NCBI GenBank assembly: GCA_944321925.1
Contig: CALUND010000001.1
Location: forward strand, 124,001 to 188,000
DNA from: an uncultured Rikenellaceae bacterium
GTDB taxonomy: Bacteria > Bacteroidota > Bacteroidia > Bacteroidales > Rikenellaceae
DNA length: 64,000 nucleotides
Direction: 5' to 3'
Position 1 is the first letter of the stretch. Each line of letters starts with the position of its first letter. Below are positions 36,595 to 44,986 of the stretch, piece by piece. Under the pieces are notes generated by a model, which had not been told where the DNA came from, did no database searches, and saw only the letters and a program-made list of their open reading frames with translations. The position numbers were made by a program, and so were the translations under genes.

Positions 36595-37467
36595 ATGGGT
36601 CGGTATGGAAATATCGTGTTGGCAGTTTCGGTCGCCTTTGCTCTGCAGGGTTGTGGAGAGTTTGTGGGCAAAGGCGATCGGACACCCGATCGCAGAGCTG
36701 TAGTTGCGTTGGAGACTCGCTATCCGGAGGCGACGGATGTCGTCTGGAGCAGCCGGGAATCCTATGATGTGGCTGCGTTCCGGCTCGATGGGGCCGATCT
36801 CGAAGCGTGGCTCGGGACGGAAGGGGAGTGGTACATGACGGTGTCCGATCTCCCGCTGTCCGATCTGCCCGGTTCCGTCGATACGGCTTTATCTACGGGC
36901 TCTTATGCCGGCTGGGAGGCGGTTCGGGCCGATCGGATCGACCGCGAATATGCCCATACGATCTATGTGGTCGAGATGCGGCTCGGCGAAACTTGCCGGG
37001 GCCTCTATTTTACGCCGTCGGGCGTTCTGTTCCGGGAAGAGGAGGATCTGTCGGGGGATTATCGCGATTGCATTCCTTTCGAGTCGATCGGTCGGATCGA
37101 GACCTGGATCGAAAATCGCTATCCGGGGGCCTGTCTGCTCGACATCGAGCGGGAGAATGGTATGACGGAGGTGGAAATTCTCGATGGAGCGCTTTGCCGG
37201 GAGTTGTTCTTCGATGCGTCGGGCTCATGGGTAAGAAGCCGTACCGATGTGGATTCTCCGACCGCCGTTCTTTGTATGCGTGAGATGTTGACCGCAATGG
37301 GGGATTCGAAGTGGCGGGTTCGCAAGGTGGATCTGCATGAGACTCCGACAGCCCGGTTCTATCGGGTTGAGTTGGAGTCGTCTGTCGGGGAGCGGCGCCG
37401 TTTGGATCTGGAGGATGTGGACCCGTGCGTCATGCTCACCTGTTCAGGGATACAATCCGCATTTTAG
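36595..37467 (+). CDS. PepSY-like (DUF2874-type) lipoprotein with repeated half-units
   Basis: 290 aa. Signal peptide with lipobox FALQGC (about Cys20). Roughly four half-units of about 65-70 residues follow the pattern helix, YEV-type strands, then a G-x-W/F turn (EGEWYMTV, PSGVLFRE, ASGSWVRS), as in the shorter neighbour. The divergence between units is large, and the last unit lacks the turn Trp. The gene is coupled to its neighbour (17-bp gap) and is followed by a strong terminator, so the two probably form a small operon of envelope proteins. Function unknown; the repeats may form a beta-lactamase-inhibitor-like binding surface (inference). Confidence 0.75.
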   Translation: MGRYGNIVLAVSVAFALQGCGEFVGKGDRTPDRRAVVALETRYPEATDVVWSSRESYDVAAFRLDGADLEAWLGTEGEWYMTVSDLPLSDLPGSVDTALSTGSYAGWEAVRADRIDREYAHTIYVVEMRLGETCRGLYFTPSGVLFREEEDLSGDYRDCIPFESIGRIETWIENRYPGACLLDIERENGMTEVEILDGALCRELFFDASGSWVRSRTDVDSPTAVLCMREMLTAMGDSKWRVRKVDLHETPTARFYRVELESSVGERRRLDLEDVDPCVMLTCSGIQSAF

Positions 37468-37481
37468 CCGAAGCGCACACG

Positions 37482-37519
37482 AAAAACAGTCCGACCGTTC
37501 GAACGATCGGACTGTTTTT
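37482..37519. terminator. Bidirectional terminator
   Basis: Near-perfect 19-bp inverted repeat AAAAACAGTCCGA...TCGGACTGTTTTT (one mismatch) between the PepSY-like gene and the convergent aminotransferase gene. Confidence 0.9.
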
Positions 37520-37553
37520 CGTTGCTTCGCGTCGTATCTTGAGCAAGAGGCTG

Positions 37554-38723
37554 TCAGAGTTGCCGACAGGCTTCGAGCAGTTGGTTCATTGCCCGTTCGA
37601 GGGTGCTTCGGTTGGTTGCGGCATTGAGACGGAGGTGTCCTTCGCCGCCGATGCCGAATGTCGCTCCGTCGTTGAGGCCCAGGTGGGCCTTTTGGGTGAA
37701 GAAACGCAGCAGCTCATTGTGGGAAAGTCCCAGACCCCGGCAGTCGAGCCACATGAGATAGGTCCCCTCGTTGCGGTAGGTGCGAATGGCGGGAATGTTT
37801 TTTTCGAGGAAATTGCGGACATAATCCATGTTGCCTTCGATGTAGTCGAGTACCTGATCGAGCCAATCCTCGCAGCGGTTGTAGGCGACTTCCAGCGCGA
37901 CGCGGCCGAAGCAGTTGCCCTGGTCGCAATGTACTTTGTCGAATTCCTCCAGGAAACGGTTGCGTAGATGTTCGTTCGGGGTAATCACCACGGAGGTGGA
38001 GAGCCCTGCGATGTTGAACGTCTTGCTCGGGGCGATGAAGGTGATGGTGCGCGCTGCGATCTCCGGCGAGAGCGAAGCGATGTGGATGTGGTGCGAGGGT
38101 TTGAACACCAGGTCGGAATGGATTTCATCGGAGATGATGGTTACATCGTGCCGGCAGCAGAGTTCGCCGATCCGGAGCAGCTCATCGCGGGAGAAAACCC
38201 TGCCGGTCGGGTTGTGGGGATTGCAGAAGAGAAATGCGCGTGCTTCGGAGAGTTTGCGATCGAGATCCTCGAAATCGATCTCGAAACGACTTCCCGTGTC
38301 GCGTAACGGATTGTTGATCACTTTTCGGCCGTTGCATTCGATGATATGTGCGAAGGGCGGATAGACCGGAGGCTGGATGACGATGCCTTCCCCTGCGGCA
38401 GCAAAAGCCCTCACGGCAAAGGAGTAACCCGCAACTACGCCCGGAGTGAATCCGAGCCATTCGCGTTGTATGGACCAGTTTCCGCGCCGTTGCACCCAGT
38501 CGATGATCGCCTGGTCGTAGGAGTCCGGACGGAATTCGTATCCGTAGAGCGGATGGGCGGCGCGACGCAGAATCGCTTCGGTGATCGGCGGAGCCACCTC
38601 GAAATCCATATCGGCAATCCACATGGGAATGACATCGGGTGCGCCGAATGTTTGTTGTCGTTGATCGAATTTGATACAGTTGGTTCCTTCGCGAGAGAGT
38701 ATCCTATCGAAATCGTATTTCAT
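37554..38723 (-). CDS. PatB/MalY-type PLP-dependent C-S lyase/aminotransferase
   Basis: 389 aa from the Met at 38723 (MKYDFDRIL); the frame extends 100 codons into the neighbouring gene, which I reject. Fold-type I aminotransferase of the MalY/PatB group: WIADMDFEVAPPI (about 35-47), CNPHNPTG, SDEIHSDLV (Asp199) and the PLP lysine Lys234 in APSKTFNIAG. MalY/PatB enzymes cleave cystathionine or cysteine (C-S beta-lyase), and some act as regulators; which applies here is not readable. A -7 box TATATTTG on the minus strand (38771-38764) faces the rluB promoter. Confidence 0.92.
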   Translation of the reverse strand: MKYDFDRILSREGTNCIKFDQRQQTFGAPDVIPMWIADMDFEVAPPITEAILRRAAHPLYGYEFRPDSYDQAIIDWVQRRGNWSIQREWLGFTPGVVAGYSFAVRAFAAAGEGIVIQPPVYPPFAHIIECNGRKVINNPLRDTGSRFEIDFEDLDRKLSEARAFLFCNPHNPTGRVFSRDELLRIGELCCRHDVTIISDEIHSDLVFKPSHHIHIASLSPEIAARTITFIAPSKTFNIAGLSTSVVITPNEHLRNRFLEEFDKVHCDQGNCFGRVALEVAYNRCEDWLDQVLDYIEGNMDYVRNFLEKNIPAIRTYRNEGTYLMWLDCRGLGLSHNELLRFFTQKAHLGLNDGATFGIGGEGHLRLNAATNRSTLERAMNQLLEACRQL

Positions 38724-38763
38724 AAGACGGTCGATAATGATAAACAATGGTCCGAATAGCGTG

Positions 38764-38771
38764 CAAATATA
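38764..38771 (-). promoter_or_regulatory. Probable -7 box of the PatB-type gene
   Basis: TATATTTG on the minus strand, 40 nt before the start; its upstream half overlaps the opposing rluB promoter. Confidence 0.5.
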
Positions 38772-38784
38772 TGAAAAATAAACG

Positions 38785-38792
38785 TACCTTTG
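38785..38792 (+). promoter_or_regulatory. Probable -7 box of rluB
   Basis: TACCTTTG, a full match to TAnnTTTG, 25 nt before the rluB start codon. Confidence 0.55.
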
Positions 38793-38817
38793 ATGCCGAA
38801 ACAAGGATGATTTACCG

Positions 38818-40092
38818 ATGACTGACTTTGATTCCAAGAAGGAGCGACCTGAAGGGCTCCGTGCCTTCATCCGCGACAAGCGTGTGCGGAGAACTTCGGC
38901 AGAAAAAGTGGAACGGACGCCGGGAGGTGACCGCTCTGCGTTCGGGAGCAGGACTCCCCGAGAAAAACACGATGGCGAGGCGCCGAGGCGTCGTTCGTTC
39001 AATCCCAATTTTACGCCTGACAATAAATTGGTGAACGGTTCGATGCGATCGGGCCACCGGACCGACAGACCGTCGGGAGAGTTTCACCGTCGGGGGTATG
39101 GCTATCGATCGCCCGAAATTTCCGGCTCGGATGAGCAGCCCGATTACAACCGTTCGGACTCTTTTGCCGAGCGTTCGTCCGGATTTCATGCGGGAGGCAA
39201 CCGCAGGCAACATCCCGCGTCCCGTATGAAGAAAGGGGATGACTTCCCGTCCAAACGTTCCGGAGCCGCGCGATACGGCAAGGCGGTCGGAGCTGGAGCT
39301 GCCCCGAAAAAGAAGAAGAGCAAATTCCCCGACTATCGCGACGGAAACTATCCGAAATATCCCGCTCCCGAACCCGATGGAGCGATTCGGCTCAATCGCT
39401 ATTTGGCGATGTCGGGCCTCTGTTCGCGTCGCGAAGCCGACGAATACATCGAAGCGGGTGTAGTGACGGTCAACGGAAAGGTCGTCTCTGAATTGGGCAG
39501 CAAAGTGATGCCGGGAGACGAGGTGCGATTCAATGACGAGCCACTCAGCAGTGAGAAGAAGGTCTACATTTTGATGAACAAACCGAAAGGATTCGTCACG
39601 ACGATCGAGGATCCGCATGCCGACAGGACGGTGATGGATCTGGTGAAGAATATCTGCAAGGAGCGGGTCTATCCCGTAGGGCGGCTCGATAAGAACAGCC
39701 TCGGCGTATTGCTCATCACCAACGACGGCGACCTCACGAAACAGCTTACCCATCCCGCTTATAATAAACGCAAAGTCTACCAGGTGACGCTCAATAAACC
39801 GATGACCCACGCCGATATGCAGCGGATACTCGAAGGAATCGAACTGGAAGACGGTCCGATCCGTGCGGACGACATCGATTTTGCCGGAAAGAGTCCCCGG
39901 GAGGTCGGTATAGAGATCCACTCGGGCAAAAACCGTATCGTGCGTCGCATTTTCGAACACCTCGGCTACAGCGTGCTCCGTCTCGATCGGGTCTATTTCG
40001 CCGGTCTGACCAAAAAGAAGCTCAAACGCGGCCAGTGGCGTTTCCTCTCCGACCAGGAGGTCGCCATGCTCAAGTCGGGAAAGTACGAGTAA
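38818..40092 (+). CDS. rluB: 23S rRNA pseudouridine synthase, RluB/RsuA family
   Basis: 424 aa, much longer than the usual ~250-290. The first ~185 residues are a charged, Arg/Lys/Pro/Gly-rich, probably disordered extension with blocks such as RDKRVRR and PKKKKSKFPDYRDG. The S4 RNA-binding domain follows (IRLNRYLAMSGLCSRREADEYIEAG, about 188-215). The catalytic domain has GRLDKNSLGVLL, with nucleophile Asp291, and NRIVRRIFEHLGY near the end. The family isomerises a uridine in 23S (RluB, U2605) or 16S rRNA. A basic tail of this kind would favour RNA or ribosome binding (inference). Confidence 0.93.
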   Translation: MTDFDSKKERPEGLRAFIRDKRVRRTSAEKVERTPGGDRSAFGSRTPREKHDGEAPRRRSFNPNFTPDNKLVNGSMRSGHRTDRPSGEFHRRGYGYRSPEISGSDEQPDYNRSDSFAERSSGFHAGGNRRQHPASRMKKGDDFPSKRSGAARYGKAVGAGAAPKKKKSKFPDYRDGNYPKYPAPEPDGAIRLNRYLAMSGLCSRREADEYIEAGVVTVNGKVVSELGSKVMPGDEVRFNDEPLSSEKKVYILMNKPKGFVTTIEDPHADRTVMDLVKNICKERVYPVGRLDKNSLGVLLITNDGDLTKQLTHPAYNKRKVYQVTLNKPMTHADMQRILEGIELEDGPIRADDIDFAGKSPREVGIEIHSGKNRIVRRIFEHLGYSVLRLDRVYFAGLTKKKLKRGQWRFLSDQEVAMLKSGKYE

Positions 40093-40134
40093 AAATTTTT
40101 CTGCAGAAAATAGCGGCAGACGAAAAAATTTTTC

Positions 40135-40142
40135 TATCTTTG
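40135..40142 (+). promoter_or_regulatory. Probable -7 box of rpmE
   Basis: TATCTTTG, 36 nt before the rpmE start, in the 86-bp gap after rluB; no TTTG at -33. Confidence 0.55.
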
Positions 40143-40178
40143 CCGTCTCAAACCTATTTTTTAATTAAGCAAAACACA

Positions 40179-40457
40179 ATGAAAAAGGGAATTCATCCTC
40201 AGAATTATCGAGTGGTAGCATTCAAGGATATGTCGAATGACCATGTGTTTTTGTGCAGGTCCGCCGTTCAGACCAAAGAGACCATCGAAGTGAATGGCGA
40301 AACCTATCCCGTGTATAAGATGGAAATTTCCAACACATCCCACCCGTTCTATACCGGTAAGATGAAGTTGGTTGACACCGCAGGACGCGTCGATAAGTTT
40401 ATGAGCCGCTATCAAAAGCACTACGATAAGCGTAACGCCGCGAAGAAAGCGGAATAA
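40179..40457 (+). CDS. rpmE2: 50S ribosomal protein L31 type B
   Basis: 92 aa from the ATG at 40179 (MKKGIHPQNYRVVAFKD). Opens with the L31 signature KKGIHP-YR and continues SNTSHPFYTGK, with a C-terminal KFMSRYQKHY typical of type B (YkgM-like) L31. Only a single Cys is present (VFLCRS), so the four-Cys zinc ribbon of type A is missing, as expected for the zinc-independent form. Preceded by its own -7 box and followed by a strong terminator. Confidence 0.95.
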   Translation: MKKGIHPQNYRVVAFKDMSNDHVFLCRSAVQTKETIEVNGETYPVYKMEISNTSHPFYTGKMKLVDTAGRVDKFMSRYQKHYDKRNAAKKAE

Positions 40458-40473
40458 CGTGGCTGAAAAGCAA

Positions 40474-40513
40474 TGTGCGACCTTCCCTGAAAAAGGGTGG
40501 GTCGCATTTTTTT
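40474..40513 (+). terminator. Rho-independent terminator of rpmE
   Basis: TGCGACC...GGGTCGCA stem with an inner CCCT/AGGG pair, then seven T residues, 16 nt after the stop codon. Confidence 0.9.
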
Positions 40514-40884
40514 GGTCTTTCGTGCCGGATTTTTGATCTCGAGAGCATCCGCAGGGACGCGATTCCGTCGTGCCGACAGCTTCAGTGTCATGCGGAGAGC
40601 TGCTTGGCGCCCATCTTGCGAGTGAATCGACCGGGTTGGCGTGCCCTTGTAAAAGTGAAAGTTTCCCTGTCGGAGAATATGTCGGTTTGAGAATATTTCA
40701 CTATCTTTGTAGGGAGTGAATCGTGCGTGGCACGGCAAATGCGCGAATGTGTCGGAAGCCGAATTCCCGTGTGGTGTATTGCGAAAATTGCACACCGGTC
40801 GTGTGAGGCTGTCTCTCTCAGAATCGTCTGCGTGCATGCCGTAGTATGCTTGTGGGGGTGAGGTTGAACCATTAAATTCTCTTC
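40514..40884 (+). other. Non-coding stretch with promoter and long leader before the beta-barrel gene
   Basis: No gene is seen. TATCTTTG at 40702-40709 is a good -7 box. A transcript from about 40716 would have a leader of about 170 nt before the start at 40885, containing GGTGT...ACACC and related inverted arms around 40770-40805. No known riboswitch core is recognised. Confidence 0.5.
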
Positions 40885-41541
40885 ATGTCGAGAAAGCTTT
40901 TTTTTATCCTGCTGTTTGTCTCCGTTTTCGCCTTCGGAAAGGCCGATGCGCAGATTGTGCAGTTCGGCGTGCGCGGCGGTATCTCCATGCAGAATATGGA
41001 CTATCCGCAGAGTGCCCTGATCGGTGAATACGGCGAGTTGCAGTCCGAAGGGCGCATCGGATTCCATGTGGGCCTGTTGAGCCGTATCCGGCTGTTCGGC
41101 GTGGGTGCGGGAGCCATGGGCATGGGACTCTACCTGCAGCCGGAGATTATCTATACGCAGTCGCGTTACGGGATGGCCATGACTTCCATGGGCCTGGAAC
41201 GCGGGAGTGTCGGGTCGAAAATACAGATGCAGACACTGGATGTGCCGGTCATGCTTTCGTTCAAGGTAAGCATCGTGCGGATCGGATTGGGTCCTACGTT
41301 CAAGGTGCTCGAAAAGACGGTGTCGAAGAATGCCAATGTCGACATATCTTCCATTCGTCCGACGGTGGGCTATACGTTCGGAGCAAGCATCGATCTCGGA
41401 CGTCACTTCCTTGTGGATGCGCGTTATCTGGGGCAGTTCAAAAAGGTGAGTCAAAGTATCGCCGTAGGGAAAGATGTAACCGGTTCCGATCTGAAAGGCC
41501 GGTTGTCGGGCTGGTCGGTGAGCGTCGGTGTGGTATTCTGA
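40885..41541 (+). CDS. Outer-membrane beta-barrel protein (PorT-like/OMP_b-brl_2)
   Basis: 218 aa. Signal peptide ending KADAQ (about 19-23). The mature part opens VQFGVRGGISMQNM, the usual first strand of small Bacteroidota barrels, alternates hydrophobic/polar residues, and ends SVSVGVVF with a terminal Phe recognised by the BAM machinery. PorT-type family members help assemble outer-membrane proteins, but the general 'porin family' class is broad, so function is left open. A long leader precedes it and phoH follows 10 bp after its stop. Confidence 0.85.
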   Translation: MSRKLFFILLFVSVFAFGKADAQIVQFGVRGGISMQNMDYPQSALIGEYGELQSEGRIGFHVGLLSRIRLFGVGAGAMGMGLYLQPEIIYTQSRYGMAMTSMGLERGSVGSKIQMQTLDVPVMLSFKVSIVRIGLGPTFKVLEKTVSKNANVDISSIRPTVGYTFGASIDLGRHFLVDARYLGQFKKVSQSIAVGKDVTGSDLKGRLSGWSVSVGVVF

Positions 41542-41551
41542 ATCGGGACGA

Positions 41552-42547
41552 ATGATCGAGAAACAGATAGAAATAGAGGATGTCGATCCGAGGGAGTTGT
41601 TCGGACCGGCGAATGTCCACCTCGAACAGATTGCCCGGCTTGTTCCGAAAGTCAAGATCATTGCCCGTGGAACCTCGTTGCGGGTCCTCGGTGAGGAGGG
41701 CGATGTGAATCGCTTCGAACACCGTTTCCAGGAGTTGGTAGCTTACTACGATAAATACGGTCATGTCTCCAAGGAGGTGATCGATCAGACCTTTACGGGC
41801 AGTGCGCTGGCCGAAGAGCGTGCGGAGCAGAAAGACGATATCATTCTCTATGGCACGGGCGGTACGGTCGTACGGGCCCGGACCGAAAACCAACGTCGCC
41901 TCGTGGATCTCTATCCCGATCACGATCTGATGTTTGCCGTGGGGCCGGCCGGCTCGGGCAAAACCTATACGGCCATCGCTCTGGCGGTGCGTGCCCTCCG
42001 GGAGAAGGAGGTGAAGCGGATCATCCTGACGCGTCCGGCGGTGGAGGCGGGGGAGAAGCTCGGCTTTTTGCCCGGCGATGTGAAAGAGAAGCTCGATCCC
42101 TATCTGCAGCCGCTTTACGATGCGTTGGGCGACATGTTGCCGGCAGCGAAGTTGAGTAAATTCATCGAGGAGGGGACCGTTCAGATTGCGCCGCTCGCTT
42201 TTATGCGCGGGCGTACCCTCGACAATGCATTCGTCATTCTGGATGAAGCACAGAATACCACCATGTCGCAGCTCAAAATGTTTCTGACCCGCATGGGACG
42301 CAATGCCCGTTTCATCGTTACGGGCGATCTTACCCAGGTCGATCTGCCCCGCTCGTCCGATTCGGGTCTCGCTTCGGCCATCGAGCGGTTGCGCGGAGTG
42401 GAGGGAATCGCCATCGTGGAGTTCGGTGCGCGCGACATCGTCCGGCATCGGTTGGTGAAACGGATCGTCGAGGCGCTGAAGGAGGAAAATAACGGAAAAG
42501 AGTTGAATCAAATACAATCCGATCATGAAGAACCAAGCAATTGTTAA
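41552..42547 (+). CDS. phoH: PhoH family ATPase (YbeZ type)
   Basis: 331 aa from the ATG at 41552; eight codons are open upstream (41528) but overlap the barrel gene. Residues 1-110 contain a KH-like domain, then the ATPase with Walker [11 protein letters not shown] (about 131-140), [17 protein letters not shown], Walker [11 protein letters not shown] and the GDLTQVDLP motif. The family is an RNA-linked helicase-like ATPase, often partnered with YbeY. Its last 23 bp overlap the start of purC (42525), so the two are translationally coupled, an unusual partnership. Confidence 0.94.
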   Translation: MIEKQIEIEDVDPRELFGPANVHLEQIARLVPKVKIIARGTSLRVLGEEGDVNRFEHRFQELVAYYDKYGHVSKEVIDQTFTGSALAEERAEQKDDIILYGTGGTVVRARTENQRRLVDLYPDHDLMFAVGPAGSGKTYTAIALAVRALREKEVKRIILTRPAVEAGEKLGFLPGDVKEKLDPYLQPLYDALGDMLPAAKLSKFIEEGTVQIAPLAFMRGRTLDNAFVILDEAQNTTMSQLKMFLTRMGRNARFIVTGDLTQVDLPRSSDSGLASAIERLRGVEGIAIVEFGARDIVRHRLVKRIVEALKEENNGKELNQIQSDHEEPSNC

Positions 42548-43475
42548 GACCCATTTCGATCTCGGACAGGAGAATCTCTATGTGGGCAAAGTGCGCGATG
42601 TATATGACATTGCCGGGAAATATCTGGTTATGGTGGTTACCGATCGCATTTCGGCGTTCGATGTGGTACTCCCCAAAGGGATCCCGTTCAAAGGCCAGGT
42701 GCTGAATCAGATCGCATCGAAGTTCCTCGATGCGACGGCCGATATTTGTCCCAACTGGAAGATCGCTTCGCCCGATCCGATGGTGACGGTGGGTTACAAG
42801 TGCGATCCGTTCCCGGTGGAGATGATCGTGCGGGGTTATCTGACAGGGAGCTCCTGGCGCGATTACAAAGCGGGAGCCCGCGAAATCTGCGGGGTGAAGA
42901 TCCCCGAAGGCATGCGTGAACATCAGAAATTCCCGCAGCCGATCGTAACCCCCACCACCAAAGCGGAGATCGGCAGTCACGATCAGAATATTTCCAAAGA
43001 GGAGATCATTCGTCGCGGACTGGTTTCGCAGGAGGATTACGAGACTTTGGAGCGTTATGCGCTGGCTCTTTTTGAACGGGGCACGCAGATGGCGGCTGAA
43101 CGCGGGTTGATCCTGGTGGATACGAAGTACGAGTTTGGAAAACGGAATGGCGAGATCACGTTGATCGACGAGATCCACACCCCCGATTCGTCGCGCTATT
43201 TCTACGCCGATACCTATCAGGAGCGGTTCGACAAGGGTGAGCCGCAACGTCAGCTCTCCAAGGAATTCGTGCGCGAATGGCTGATGGATAACGGATTCCA
43301 GGGCCGGCCGGGTGAGCAGGTGCCCGAAATGACCGATGCGATCGTAGAGAGCATCAGCGATCGTTACATTGAACTCTACGAGAACATTACGGGAGAGAGA
43401 TTCGAGAAATCCTCCTCGACCGACCGTTTGGAGGAGATGGAGGCTAACATCCGGAACATGCTGGCACGCCTGTAG
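42525..43475 (+). CDS. purC: Phosphoribosylaminoimidazole-succinocarboxamide synthase
   Basis: 316 aa, of the longer type. Purine pathway step joining CAIR and aspartate with ATP to form SAICAR. Landmarks: GKVRDVYD (about 21-28), [21 protein letters not shown] and [13 protein letters not shown] (ATP/substrate loops). It overlaps phoH by 23 bp and is followed 35 bp later by the second aminoacyl-histidine dipeptidase. No PurR-like operator or purine riboswitch is seen before it, so regulation must come from the phoH transcript or an internal promoter. Confidence 0.96.
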   Translation: MKNQAIVKTHFDLGQENLYVGKVRDVYDIAGKYLVMVVTDRISAFDVVLPKGIPFKGQVLNQIASKFLDATADICPNWKIASPDPMVTVGYKCDPFPVEMIVRGYLTGSSWRDYKAGAREICGVKIPEGMREHQKFPQPIVTPTTKAEIGSHDQNISKEEIIRRGLVSQEDYETLERYALALFERGTQMAAERGLILVDTKYEFGKRNGEITLIDEIHTPDSSRYFYADTYQERFDKGEPQRQLSKEFVREWLMDNGFQGRPGEQVPEMTDAIVESISDRYIELYENITGERFEKSSSTDRLEEMEANIRNMLARL

Positions 43476-43510
43476 GGGTTTGACACTAACTTTCTTTTAA
43501 CGAAAACGAT

Positions 43511-44965
43511 ATGAAACTGACAGAACTCGATCCGAAACCGGTTTGGCGGCATTTTGCGGAGATATGTGCGATTCCCCGTCCTTCCGGTCATGAGGAGAAA
43601 ATACGGAAATATGTAGTCGATTTTGCCCGGGAACACGGGCTGGAGTGCACGGTCGACGAGGCAAATAACGTGCTTGTGCGTAAACCGGCTACGCCGGGAA
43701 TGGAGAATCGTCGGGGCGTCATTCTGCAAGCGCATCTCGATATGGTTCCCCAAAAGAACAACGACAAGGTGTTCGATTTCGAACGGGATGCGATCCAGGC
43801 CTATGTTGACGGCGATTGGGTGACGGCCGATGGCACGACGCTCGGTGCCGACAACGGTATGGGGGTTGCCGCAATTCTTGCCGTGCTCGAATCGAACGAT
43901 ATTCAGCACGGTCCGCTCGAGGCGCTTTTCACGGCGACGGAGGAGACCGGCATGGACGGGGCGTTCGGCCTGAAGGGCGGCGTTCTTCGGGGCGAGATGT
44001 TGCTCAATCTCGACTCCGAAACCGAAGGCGAACTCTATGTGGGTTGCGCAGGCGGAACGGATGCCAACATCCGGTTGCCCTATGTCGCGGAGGTTGTTCC
44101 GACGGGTTACAAGGCCTACAGAATCGACGTGAAAGGACTGAAGGGCGGCCATTCGGGCATCGAAATCGTTCTTCAGCGCGCGAATGCCAACAAGTTGCTT
44201 TTCCGTATTCTGCGTGAGGCGATGAAACGTTGTGGCATGCAGCTCGCTTCGGTGGATGGTGGCGGTCTGCGCAATGCCATTCCGCGGGAGGCGGTTGCGG
44301 TCGTACTGGTTCCGGAAGGAAACGAGGCTGATTTCCTGGCCCTGGTGGAGAAGATGAGCTGCATTTTCCAGAAAGAGTTCGCCGGTGTGGAGGATACGCT
44401 TTCGGTAGAGGTCGAGGCGACGGAGCTTCCGGAGAAGATGATCCCGGAGGTGACGGCGAAACGACTCGTCGCAGCGGTTGTCGGTTGTCCCAACGGGGTG
44501 ATGAAGATGAGTCGTGCGATGGCCGGTCTGGTGCAGACTTCCAATAACTTGGCGCGGGTCGTCTCGGACGGGTCGTCGGTGAAACTTCAGGCGCTGATGC
44601 GGAGTTCCGTGCGGAGTGAGAAGGAGGAGGTGGGCGAGATGATCGCTTCGGTTTTTGAACTGGCCGGTGCTGAGGTCGAACTGACCGGCAGTTACGACGG
44701 TTGGAATCCGAACATGAACTCTCCGATTCTGCAGACGATGATGCGTAGTTACGAGGAGCTTTTCGGAAAGAAACCGGCTGTCACGGCGATTCATGCCGGA
44801 TTGGAGTGCGGCATCATCGGGGCCAACTATCCGGAGATGGATATGATCTCGTTCGGACCGACGATCTGTTACCCCCACTCGCCGGATGAAAAGGTGAATA
44901 TCGCTTCGGTAGGCCGCTTCTGGAGTTATCTGCTCCATACGTTGGCCGGAACGCCGAGCAAGTAG
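43511..44965 (+). CDS. pepD: Aminoacyl-histidine dipeptidase (PepD family, M20), copy 2
   Basis: 484 aa. Same family and layout as the copy at 28998-30443: QAHLDMV (His, Asp), bridging Asp in TLGADNGMGVAA, TATEETGMDGAF catalytic Glu pair, and C-terminal IHAGLECGIIG and PHSPDEKV. It reads closer to the canonical PepD set (carnosine-hydrolysing cytosolic dipeptidases) than copy 1, which has extra sequence such as HSGDNIGDGLGNSN. Downstream, a lipid-kinase gene starts 21 bp after the stop. The clear divergence between copies suggests different substrates (inference). Confidence 0.94.
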   Translation: MKLTELDPKPVWRHFAEICAIPRPSGHEEKIRKYVVDFAREHGLECTVDEANNVLVRKPATPGMENRRGVILQAHLDMVPQKNNDKVFDFERDAIQAYVDGDWVTADGTTLGADNGMGVAAILAVLESNDIQHGPLEALFTATEETGMDGAFGLKGGVLRGEMLLNLDSETEGELYVGCAGGTDANIRLPYVAEVVPTGYKAYRIDVKGLKGGHSGIEIVLQRANANKLLFRILREAMKRCGMQLASVDGGGLRNAIPREAVAVVLVPEGNEADFLALVEKMSCIFQKEFAGVEDTLSVEVEATELPEKMIPEVTAKRLVAAVVGCPNGVMKMSRAMAGLVQTSNNLARVVSDGSSVKLQALMRSSVRSEKEEVGEMIASVFELAGAEVELTGSYDGWNPNMNSPILQTMMRSYEELFGKKPAVTAIHAGLECGIIGANYPEMDMISFGPTICYPHSPDEKVNIASVGRFWSYLLHTLAGTPSK

Positions 44966-44986
44966 GAGAGCCAATCGCGAAGCGGC

